Origin: Candidatus Krumholzibacteriota bacterium
GTDB taxonomy: Bacteria > Krumholzibacteriota > Krumholzibacteriia > JAJRXK01
Reading direction: 5' to 3'
DNA: 39,756 nucleotides
NCBI GenBank assembly: GCA_024276305.1
Contig: JAJRXK010000031.1
Location: forward strand, 1-39,756
Below are positions 18,113 through 26,500 of this stretch, piece after piece. The notes beneath the pieces were generated by a model. It was not told the origin of the DNA, searched no databases, and saw only the letters and a list, made by a program, of their open reading frames with translations. The position numbers and the translations under genes are program-made. Position 1 is the stretch's first letter, and every line of letters starts with the position of its first letter.

Positions 18113-18135
18113 TGTCGGCCTGGGACGATCCGCGA

Positions 18136-18163
18136 TTGGGTTGAATGAAGAGTCTGCTAGACT
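18136..18163 (+). promoter_or_regulatory. Weak candidate promoter of the GH133 gene
   Basis: TTGGGT and TAGACT are separated by 16 bases, with a start point about 34 bases before the ATG at 18204. It shares the 168-bp divergent region with malK, so joint control of the two genes is possible. Confidence 0.25.
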
Positions 18164-18203
18164 GTCCGTCGATCCGTCACTCTCAGCCGAGGAGTTCGTC
18201 TCC

Positions 18204-20234
18204 ATGTCCGCCCTCCTTCCCCTTCGACGGACTCTGCTCCTCACTCTCGGAGCCATCGCCTTCATGAGTACTCCAGCCCGCAGTGGCGACTCCGATTGGG
18301 AAATCGTCGTCCGCCGCCCCTCTCGCGAAGTCATCTTCACGAACAAGGTCTCCACGCACTTCGCGACCGAGACCTCCGACCGAGAGCTCCGTAGCTACGC
18401 CGGGCTCTACACTTCGATGCACGAGAGCCTCGATGACTACCGCCTGGAGATCGATGGCAGAGCCCTGGACCCGCGCATGGCGCAAGAAGTGGGAGTAACC
18501 CCTTGGAGAATGGAGCGGCGTTATCCGAAGGGCATCCGCGAGGAGGTCTTTCTTCCCGATCACCAAGATCTTCTGCTGCTTCGATGGACCTCCGGCCCCG
18601 ATGAGGTCCGACAATGGAGCCTGACTCCTCGAGTGGACATGCGATGGATCTGGAAGATCCCTCGACCTCAGTACCGGAGCCGGGTCGAAGGAGACGCCCT
18701 CGTCATCGAACGCCAAGGGTGGCAACCCGGGCCCGGCGCCAAGCCCTTCCTGGCCATCGTGGCCAATCAGGATTGGACCTGGCAGGCCGCTCCCCGGGAC
18801 CTCGACCTGCACCACCCCCGCGACGCGGCCCGGCGGGCCATGGGAGAAACCCACCCCCACGAACCCGGCTCTCTTCGCGGAAGCTGGAGGGGAACGGTCC
18901 TCGACCTCGCCTTCGCCCTGGGAGACACGCCCGAGGAGGCGACCGAGAAGGCCCACCAGGGCCTGGCCCACCGCGACCGATGGCTCGATGCCAAGCGCCA
19001 TCGAATCGAGACGCTGGTCGCAGGCGCGGTCCTGCACACCGGAAACCCGCGTTTGGACCGAGCCTACCGATGGGCGGTGGCGAGCTTGGACGCTCTGGTC
19101 ATGCAGTCGCGAGGCGCCGGCATCTACGCTGGCTTCCACTGGTTCACCAACTACTGGGGTCGCGACACCTTCATCTGCTTGCCGGGAGCCACCCTGGTCA
19201 CCGGTCAATTCGATGTGGCCAAAGAGATCTTGGAGAGCTTTCTGCGCTTCCAGATGGTCGACCGCAGCAGCCCCCGTCTGGGGCGGCTGCCCAACATCGT
19301 TCAACCCGGCGAGCTCCAATACGCCGGGGTCGATGGAACTTGGTGGTATGTGCGCGCTGCCTATCGCTACCTCCGGGCCCGGTCCATGGCAGGGGATCCC
19401 GATCTCCACTTCCGCGATCAGTTCATCGCCGCCCTCGCCCTGATGGTGGACGGAGCGGAGACCATGGCTGCCGATGAGTTCGGACTCCTCCGTCACGGCG
19501 ACGGCGAGACCTGGATGGACGCGGGAGGTGAGGACCATCCCTACAGCCCCCGCGGTGACCGCGCGGTCGAAGTGCAGGCCCTCTACTACAACGGCCTGCG
19601 GGTGGCGCAGCAACTCGCCTCCGAGACGGGCGACGGGACGGCTTCCGAGCGCTACGCGTCTCTCGCCGAACGCAGCCGTCGGGCCTTCCGCCAGTTCTTC
19701 TGGGATCCCGAGTCCTCCCGGCTGGTCGATCACCTCGATCCCGACGGCAGCCAAGACGGTCAGATTCGTCCCAACACCATCCTGGCCCTCACCGCGGTGG
19801 AGCCGGAGTGGCCTCCATTGTTGGAAGCAGACCAAGAGAGATCCGTGGTCGACGAAGCCTACGACCGGCTCGTCCTCCCTTATGGGGTGACCAGCCTCGA
19901 CCCTCAGGACCCCGACTTTCACCCCCGCCATCTGAACCTGAAAAACTACTACTACGACGAGGCCTATCACAATGGAGACGTGTGGTATTGGCTCACCGGA
20001 CCCATGATCACCGCACTCTGCCGGGTCGGCCGGGTGGACGACGCCCTCGCGCTTCTCGATCCATTGGTGGCCGAAACCCTCGACCACGGAGCGGTTGGAG
20101 CCATTCGAGAGATCCGCGACGGCGCTCCGACCGAGCTCCGTGAAGAGTTCGGAGGCGCCACCTACCAGGCCTGGAGCATGGCCGAGATGATTCGCGCCAT
20201 GCACGAGGACCTCGCCCCAGCCCTGGGATGGTGA
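18204..20234 (+). CDS. Exported GH133 glycogen-debranching enzyme (amylo-alpha-1,6-glucosidase type)
   Basis: The 676-residue protein starts at ATG 18204 (ggag 9 bases upstream) and has a clear signal peptide, MSALLPLRRTLLLTLGAIAF, with cleavage near PARSGDS. Residues about 30-260 match the N-terminal beta-sandwich of bacterial glycogen-debranching enzymes, and 270-676 the (alpha/alpha)6 barrel. Characteristic segments are FTNYWGRDTFICLPG (314-328, D321), LQYAGVDGTWWYVRA (D377), GETWMDA (D439) and RAVEVQALYYNG (E456). The enzyme removes alpha-1,6-linked glucose at branch points. Most relatives lack signal peptides and act in the cytoplasm, so the export signal is unusual and fits extracellular or periplasmic trimming of branched dextrins. 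It is divergent from malK. No C-terminal sorting domain is present. Confidence 0.88.
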   Translation: MSALLPLRRTLLLTLGAIAFMSTPARSGDSDWEIVVRRPSREVIFTNKVSTHFATETSDRELRSYAGLYTSMHESLDDYRLEIDGRALDPRMAQEVGVTPWRMERRYPKGIREEVFLPDHQDLLLLRWTSGPDEVRQWSLTPRVDMRWIWKIPRPQYRSRVEGDALVIERQGWQPGPGAKPFLAIVANQDWTWQAAPRDLDLHHPRDAARRAMGETHPHEPGSLRGSWRGTVLDLAFALGDTPEEATEKAHQGLAHRDRWLDAKRHRIETLVAGAVLHTGNPRLDRAYRWAVASLDALVMQSRGAGIYAGFHWFTNYWGRDTFICLPGATLVTGQFDVAKEILESFLRFQMVDRSSPRLGRLPNIVQPGELQYAGVDGTWWYVRAAYRYLRARSMAGDPDLHFRDQFIAALALMVDGAETMAADEFGLLRHGDGETWMDAGGEDHPYSPRGDRAVEVQALYYNGLRVAQQLASETGDGTASERYASLAERSRRAFRQFFWDPESSRLVDHLDPDGSQDGQIRPNTILALTAVEPEWPPLLEADQERSVVDEAYDRLVLPYGVTSLDPQDPDFHPRHLNLKNYYYDEAYHNGDVWYWLTGPMITALCRVGRVDDALALLDPLVAETLDHGAVGAIREIRDGAPTELREEFGGATYQAWSMAEMIRAMHEDLAPALGW

Positions 20235-20248
20235 GGTCGCCTCCAACC

Positions 20249-20278
20249 TGGGCAACTTCGGCTCGGATCGTCTATAGT
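20249..20278 (+). promoter_or_regulatory. Candidate promoter of the triple-CBM amylase gene
   Basis: TGGGCA (4/6) and TATAGT (5/6) with an 18-base spacer lie about 58 bases before the ATG at 20336. The gene may still be read through from the GH133 gene 101 bases upstream. Confidence 0.35.
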
Positions 20279-20335
20279 CTGCTCCCCTCGTGTCTGGGGA
20301 GTTTCACACTCCTCCACCTTCTCCAGGAGAGTCCC

Positions 20336-23300
20336 ATGTCCCGCCCGCCCCGTCCGATGCCATACATGATCCTCACCCTGTTCCTGGCGCTCCTGCTTCC
20401 GGCGGGAGTGAAGGCTGACCCGGTCACCTTCCGAGTCGAAGCACCGGGAGCCGCCAGTGTCATGCTGGCCGGAGAGTTCAACAACTGGAGTGACTCGGCC
20501 CAGGCCATGACCGATGAAGATGGCGACGGCGTGTTCGAAGTGGAACTCGACCTCTCTCCGGGGACCTACCAGTACAAGTTCGTCGTCGATGGAAACTGGA
20601 GGGAGGATCCCAACTCCGCCGACTACAAGGACGACGGCTTCGGGGGAAAGAATTCGGTCATTGTCGTCGAGGGTGACGCAGCCCCGGCAACGACCACTGC
20701 CGGCGAGGCTTCTGACGCCTCACCCGACGGCACTCGCAAGGTACGCTTCGTGGTCGAGGCTGCGGGATCGCAACGAGTCTACCTTGCGGGAGAGTTCAAC
20801 AGCTGGAGCGACTCGGCCCAACCCATGGTCGACGAAGACGGCGACGGCAACTTCGAAGTCGTCCTCGACCTCGCACCGGGCAGGTATGCCTACAAATTCG
20901 TGATCGATGGCAATTGGCACGAGGACACCAACGCCAGCGCATTCGTGGATGATGGTTTCGGAGGAAAGAACTCGGTGGTGACCGTTGTCGCCGGTGAAGG
21001 GATCCAAGATGCCGGCGCCGCCGGCACGGCCACCGAAACCACGACTGACGGCTCCGGACAGACCGCCGTCCCCGCTCCAGCCGCCGAAGGCCTGCGCTCG
21101 GTGGAGTTTCGCTACCAGCCCGTGATCAGCGGAGTGACGGAAGTCTCCCTCGCAGGCTCCTTCAATGATTGGAGCGTCGGAGTCACGCCCATGACCGACC
21201 CCGATGGCGACGGAATCTACAGCGCGACGCTTCTCCTCGCCCCCGGCAACTATCAGTACAAGTTCGTAGTGGATGGCACCTGGATCACTCCCGATGATGC
21301 GGACGACTTCGCCGACGACGGATTCGGCGGGAAGAATGGCGTGGTGCACGTCGATGCTCGCTACAACCGGATCGAAGTCGAGGTCGGCGACGGCAAGTTC
21401 TACCTCGACGGACTCGACCTTCAGGTCGACTACAGCACGGTGAATGAGGTCTCTCCCGGAGAAGTCGTCTTTCGTACTCGCGCCTACCTCGGCGATGTTC
21501 AAGACGTGGACTTGCTCATCGAGCAACCCGGCCAGGATGCGCAGCGCTTGCCCATGCGAATCTCTCAGAAAGATGCGGTGTTCGCGAATTACGAGGCCAC
21601 CGTTCACCTCGACGATCCCGGCGCTGGCTGTCGCTTCACCTTCGCCTGGCGCGATGGCGACGCGGAGCGTTTCGCCCTGGGAACGGGGGGCTTTGCCGAC
21701 AAGAGACCCGCTCCCACCGCGTGGGGGCTCTATTCGCACGACATCCTTCCTCCCTTCGAAGTACCCCTCTGGGCGCAGCAGGCGGTTTACTACCAGATCT
21801 TCCCCGAACGCTTCCGGAACGGAGATCCCTCCAACGATCAGGATTTTCACGAGGCCTACTACGACCAGCGAAAGACGCTCCCGCCCAGTGGAAAGACCAA
21901 CCGCGAATACTTCCACTTCGAATCGGATTGGAACGATGTGTCCGGACTCCAGCGCAGTCCCTATCGCACCGACGGCAAGCCGGATTACTACAGCTTCTAC
22001 GGCGGCGACATCCAGGGGGTCATGGAGAAGCTCGATCATCTCAAGAGCATCGGAGTCAGCGTGATTTACTTCAATCCGCTGACCGCGGCGAGAAGCAACC
22101 ATCGCTACGACCCCTGCGACTACCTCAAGCTCGATCCGCACCTTGCGAGTGAAGATCTCTTCCGAGAATTCACTTCGAAAGCACTGGACATGGGAATCCG
22201 AGTCATCGTGGACATGGCCTACAACCACACCGGTGATTGCCATTTTGCCTTCGAGGACGTTCTCGAGAAGTGGACCGACAGCCCCTACTACAACTGGTAC
22301 GAGTGGAAAAAGCGCCCACCTTCTTATCCCCTTCCCCCCGGAGAGAAGGCCATCGACTACTACGACTGTTGGTGGGGTTTCGGACTGCATCCCAATCTGA
22401 ACTACGACTTGAGTCGTCCGAACAATCAGGAGAATGGCGTCGTCGATATCGCTGACGCCCAGCCCAACTGGGATATGGTGAACTACCTGCTCGACTCGGT
22501 GGACTACTGGCTGGGAGACCTCGGTTGTAGCGGATTCCGGCTGGATGTGCCCAACGAGGTCCCGTTCTGGTTCTGGAAGCTCTTTCGGGAACGATGCCGA
22601 GAGGTTCGACCTTCTCATGTACTGATGGGTGAGATCTGGGGAGATGCAGGATCGTGGATCGGACCGGATGTCTTCGATGCGGTGATGAACTACAAGTACT
22701 TCAAGGATCCGGTGGTCAAGTGGATCGGCCAGCATCAGGGAAATGCAACCTCCTTCGATCGTGAACTCGCTCCCGGCCGCACCCGTTATCCCCTGCAGGC
22801 GGTCCGAGCACAGATGAATCTCATCGACAGCCACGACACGGCACGTTTTCTGAACGTCGCCGGGGGAGATCCGCGCAGGCTTCGCCTCGCCGCCACCTTC
22901 TCCATGACCTATGTGGGTGCACCCCACATCTACTATGGCGATGAGGTCGCTCTCGCCGGGGATCGAGACCCCGATTGCCGGCGCACCTTCCCCTGGGATC
23001 AGATCGCGGTCCCCGCGAGGGCGAAGCATCTCGAGCACTACCAGGCACTTGGCCAACTCCGCAGCGAACACGAAGCGCTCAGTCTGGGCAGCTTCCAGAG
23101 CGTATTGGCCAAGGGAGATGTCTACGCCTACCTCCGAGAATATGGCGAAGATCGCATTCTGGTGGTCTTGAACGATGGCAATAGCCCTCAGACCGTGATT
23201 CTGCCGGTGGGGAACGTGGGAATCGCCGATGGGAGTACTCTCCGAGTCCTTCTGGCCTCGCCTTCTCAGACCACCGAGCCGGTGTCCCGGGGGGTGACTC

Positions 23301-23365
23301 GATTGACCGTCCCTCCGGTGTCTGGCGTGGTTCTGGCGGTGGAGCCCACCGCCCACGGACGCTGA
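20336..23365 (+). CDS. GH13 amylase/neopullulanase-like enzyme with three glycogen-binding modules
   Basis: The 1009-residue protein starts at ATG 20336 (aggaga 5 bases upstream) and has a signal peptide ending near AGVKA. Three tandem CBM48/AMPK-type modules lie at about 30-112, 134-217 and 253-340; each reads AGxFNxWS, DGDG, PGxYxYKFVxDGxW, DDGFGGKN, and they are joined by Ala/Thr-rich linkers. A CBM34-like beta domain (about 343-455) precedes the GH13 barrel. Region I is DMAYNH; the nucleophile is D737 (GFRLDVPNE), the acid/base E766 (LMGEIWGD) and the third acid D834 (DSHDTAR). Domain order resembles neopullulanase/cyclomaltodextrinase (GH13_20). It should cut starch, pullulan or dextrins outside the cytoplasm while held to the polymer. 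It lacks the FlgD-type C-terminal domain, so it may be periplasmic. A terminator follows. Confidence 0.9.
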   Translation: MSRPPRPMPYMILTLFLALLLPAGVKADPVTFRVEAPGAASVMLAGEFNNWSDSAQAMTDEDGDGVFEVELDLSPGTYQYKFVVDGNWREDPNSADYKDDGFGGKNSVIVVEGDAAPATTTAGEASDASPDGTRKVRFVVEAAGSQRVYLAGEFNSWSDSAQPMVDEDGDGNFEVVLDLAPGRYAYKFVIDGNWHEDTNASAFVDDGFGGKNSVVTVVAGEGIQDAGAAGTATETTTDGSGQTAVPAPAAEGLRSVEFRYQPVISGVTEVSLAGSFNDWSVGVTPMTDPDGDGIYSATLLLAPGNYQYKFVVDGTWITPDDADDFADDGFGGKNGVVHVDARYNRIEVEVGDGKFYLDGLDLQVDYSTVNEVSPGEVVFRTRAYLGDVQDVDLLIEQPGQDAQRLPMRISQKDAVFANYEATVHLDDPGAGCRFTFAWRDGDAERFALGTGGFADKRPAPTAWGLYSHDILPPFEVPLWAQQAVYYQIFPERFRNGDPSNDQDFHEAYYDQRKTLPPSGKTNREYFHFESDWNDVSGLQRSPYRTDGKPDYYSFYGGDIQGVMEKLDHLKSIGVSVIYFNPLTAARSNHRYDPCDYLKLDPHLASEDLFREFTSKALDMGIRVIVDMAYNHTGDCHFAFEDVLEKWTDSPYYNWYEWKKRPPSYPLPPGEKAIDYYDCWWGFGLHPNLNYDLSRPNNQENGVVDIADAQPNWDMVNYLLDSVDYWLGDLGCSGFRLDVPNEVPFWFWKLFRERCREVRPSHVLMGEIWGDAGSWIGPDVFDAVMNYKYFKDPVVKWIGQHQGNATSFDRELAPGRTRYPLQAVRAQMNLIDSHDTARFLNVAGGDPRRLRLAATFSMTYVGAPHIYYGDEVALAGDRDPDCRRTFPWDQIAVPARAKHLEHYQALGQLRSEHEALSLGSFQSVLAKGDVYAYLREYGEDRILVVLNDGNSPQTVILPVGNVGIADGSTLRVLLASPSQTTEPVSRGVTRLTVPPVSGVVLAVEPTAHGR
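20423..21355 (+). repeat. Three tandem glycogen-binding module repeats
   Basis: DNA for the three modules is at about 20423-20671, 20735-20986 and 21092-21355. Each ends with codons for DDGFGGKN. Modules 1 and 2 are closer to each other than to module 3, which suggests a recent internal duplication; this is a by-eye judgement. Confidence 0.7.
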
Positions 23366-23416
23366 GCCACCCCTCCCTCCGCTGTCCCTTGTGATCTCGG
23401 TCACCAAGGGCCTTCT

Positions 23417-23453
23417 GGGCCCGATCCAATCGAAAGATTGATCGGGCCTTCTT
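23417..23453 (+). terminator. Rho-independent terminator with GAAA loop
   Basis: The stem pairs 23418-23431 with 23436-23448 (13 bp with one bulged C), closed by a GAAA tetraloop and followed by ttctt. It lies 50 bases after the amylase stop and should separate that gene from the operon beginning at 23542. Confidence 0.7.
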
Positions 23454-23471
23454 GACTCCGCGATCAATCTT
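23434..23471. repeat. 11-bp perfect inverted repeat overlapping terminator and promoter
   Basis: aagattgatcg at 23434-23444 is the exact reverse complement of 23461-23471. The left half is also the 3' arm of the terminator, so the two hairpins are mutually exclusive. The right half sits in the spacer of the candidate operon promoter. It could be an antiterminator arm or an operator. Confidence 0.5.
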
Positions 23472-23480
23472 CTCCACTAT
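23452..23480 (+). promoter_or_regulatory. Candidate promoter of the glucan-uptake operon
   Basis: TTGACT (5/6) at 23452-23457 and CACTAT (3/6) at 23475-23480 are separated by 17 bases, about 60 bases before the operon's first ATG. The -10 is poor, which would suit an activator-dependent promoter; that is inference. Confidence 0.3.
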
Positions 23481-23541
23481 CGTGCGGCTTTGCCACTCTT
23501 CTGGTGCCCCATTAGTCCCGAGCCACGCGAGTCGAAGCTCC

Positions 23542-26500
23542 ATGCTCCATTCAACTCTTCGCCGTACCATCGGTGTGTGTGCGCTGCTGTTCTCAGCCAC
23601 GTCCCTCCACGCTACGACCTACAACTCTCCGATCGTCGACGACGGAGTGCTGCCCGCTCTCGACGGGACCGGTGACAACAGTTGGGCTGCGGATGAACTC
23701 TTGGTCGACGACCAGGGGGATGGAGAGCCCTGGGGACCCTTCAATGTTCTCGACGGATTCTGGGTCACTTGGGACGCCAACGGCATCTACTTCTCGGTCA
23801 TTGGCAAGATTTGGGATACCCCCACCGGCATCGGCGGCAATGCCGTGAACTTGTACATCGACTCCGACTTCGGACAGGGTACCGGGCCGAGTGACATGAG
23901 TGCGATCGATCCGGCCGCGTTGGGAGCAGTGAGCCGGAACATCTCGCGCACCTTCACGGTGGACGGCGGTTTCGGAGTGGATTGGGGCTACACCACCTGG
24001 GCCGGTCGCTTCGACCTCGGATTCCTGGACCTCAGCGACCCTGCCTTGCCGGTGAATCTCTTCGAGGGCATCACCGATGGTCAGTCCGTCGCCACCCATA
24101 CCAGTCCTGAAGGCGTGATCGAATCCCGCGACCTTCTGGGCAACGGTGGATACGAACTCTTCATCCCCTGGACGGTGCTCTATCCTGCCCTTCCTGCGGG
24201 ACAGGTGCCAGCGGGAACCCAGATGGCGATCGTCGTGGCCCAGATGGGCGGTGGAGACAGCCTTTCGCCCGAGAGTATTCCCGACGAACTCGGAGACCGG
24301 AACCTGAGCGAAAGCGTGGTCTTCACCGTCGATGCCGACGGCGACGGGATTCCCGATCTGGACTGGCCCCCCTCGGGCTCGATCGCCGGAACCGTCACTC
24401 TGAGTGATCCCACGGATCTGACTTCGCAGGTCGATGTCTTGGGATTCCTCGACGGAGTCCGAGTGGCCAAGGCCACGACCCCTGCCGGCGGAGGCGCCTA
24501 CCTGCTGCCGCGCCTGGGGCCCGGCACCTATACCGTGAGCCTCGAATCGCCGATCTACGTGGCCGACGATCGCACCGTGGTGCTGGCGGAAGGGGAGGAC
24601 CGGACCGGAGTCGACATTGCGGCGACGAAGGTCAACAGCGGCGTGGATCTTTCGTTCCGCTTCACCGATGGACCCGAAGCGCTCGCGCGCAGTCTCGATG
24701 TCCACTACCGACTCGAACGGGTGACGGACTCTCGGGTCTTCGCCGAGGCGACCTTGGGGGTCGGTGATGCCCTCAGTCTCCGTGTAGCTCCGATTCCTCC
24801 TGGAAACTACCGCCTTCTGGCTTGGACCGAATCCCTCGATCCATTGGTCCTGCGACGGACCGGATATCGCCCTCTCGACTTGGATCTCGACATTGTCGCC
24901 GACCAATACCTCGACCCCGGATCCCTCGACTTCTCTTTGGTCCAACCAACGCGAATCGCCTTCGCGACCCCGGAAAGCATCGCCGACGACCTGGTCACGG
25001 TGACCGCCACCGGAGTCTCGGCCAGCCTTCCCGCCGAGGGTTTCTTCGCGCGACGCAACCTGATGATCGTTCTTCTCGACGATGTGGGGAACGAAGCCTT
25101 GATCACCCCCGCACTGCGCGGCTCCGTGTCACTGGCGGCGACCGACATCGACCCTCGGCAGCCCGCGGCTGGCGCAGTGCAGTACTGGACCTTCAGTGGA
25201 GACACCACTCCCGTCGCCCTGGCGGGGGACAATCCCTCGCTCAGCGTTGTCGACCCGGTGGCCATCGTCCCCACTCGAGCCATGTTGCGCATCTCCTCCG
25301 ACACCACTCAGGTTCTGCGTCTCCGGGCCGCCGAACCCACCCTGGGGTTTGCGGACCTCGAAATCAAAGTGACCCCCCGACTCCCGGCCGCGATTCGCAT
25401 GACCCCCAGTCGTCGCACGGCTATCGCTGGCGAAGAGATCACCCTCGACCTTCAATTGCTCGATGTGAGTGGTGATGCTTCTCAGAGCTCGGACATCCTC
25501 ATCCGATTCGAGGTCGACGACAGCGGTGTCGACCCTCTGTTGCGGGGCCTGGCCACGGTGAATCCCTCCCAGGTTCTGTCGCGAACCGATGGATCGGCTT
25601 CGGTGACCCTGCAAAGCCCCGCCGCGGGAGTTCTGCGGTTGAGGGCCATGGGTTTCGTACAGCAGGACACCATATACTCCCCGGTGGACAGTCTGACTCT
25701 CAGCCCCGACCTCTCCGACCATGTGGCCCTGGTGGCGAGGCAGAGCTCGAGTTCGAGGCTCGAGGTCGAAGCTCGATTGGTGGACCAATTCGGAAATACG
25801 GTCACCGACGATCCTCGCACGCTCGGCTTTTCGGCCGCTCCCGCCGAACTCGTCAGTGCCGCACCTTCGTCGGTGAGCCTCGACGCCACCGGCATCGCAC
25901 AGCTGGACGTGACTCTCCTCGCGAACCGGGGAGGGATCGTGACTCTCAGCGCCAGCGACCCCACCCTCCCGGTGACGACTTCCACCGCAGCCATCGAAGT
26001 GCGCCCCGGCCTCATCGCTTCGGACGAGGCAGCGCCGGAAAGTGACGACGCACACAACTCCAATCCCTCCATCGATCTGACCAATGTCTTCGCGACCGTG
26101 GTACGGGATACTCTCGAGATCTCCATTCCCTTCGTGAGCGATTTCAACGGAGCCCATATCGCGCTCCTTCTCGAAGTCAATGGCGATGCCGGTGGAGCGT
26201 TCAACGACCCCTTCACCTTCCCGATCAGCTACGCCCACTCTCTGCTGCCCGACTACGTCCTGACCTACAAGTATGCGGCAGATGACTACGGTGATCTTCG
26301 ACGCCAAGCCGGACCGCCGGGAAGCTGGGAGTGGTACAACTTCCGCACCCAGAGCTGGGCCAGTGGATTCGAGGAAGGAGTGAATGCCAAGGTCGAGGGA
26401 ATGATGGGCAAGACCCTCGACTCGGTGTTCTTCCGCATCCCCATCCGCGGGCTGAAATCGGATTTCGTGGCCGGCATGGATACGGTTCGGGTGGAGACCT

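Noticed and set aside
18183-20255. 690-codon minus-strand open frame opposite the GH133 gene
   Set aside because: It is the shadow of a well-supported gene, with Val/Gly/Glu-rich composition typical of antisense reading in GC-rich DNA.
20235-21355. Possible CRISPR or satellite array because of regularly repeated text
   Set aside because: The repetition is coding, arising from three homologous protein modules. No CRISPR-type repeats or spacers occur anywhere in the window.
20720-23467. 915-codon open frame on the minus strand opposite the triple-CBM amylase
   Set aside because: The plus strand encodes a full GH13 enzyme with all catalytic motifs. The antisense product has no recognisable domain and is an artefact of high GC in the third codon position.
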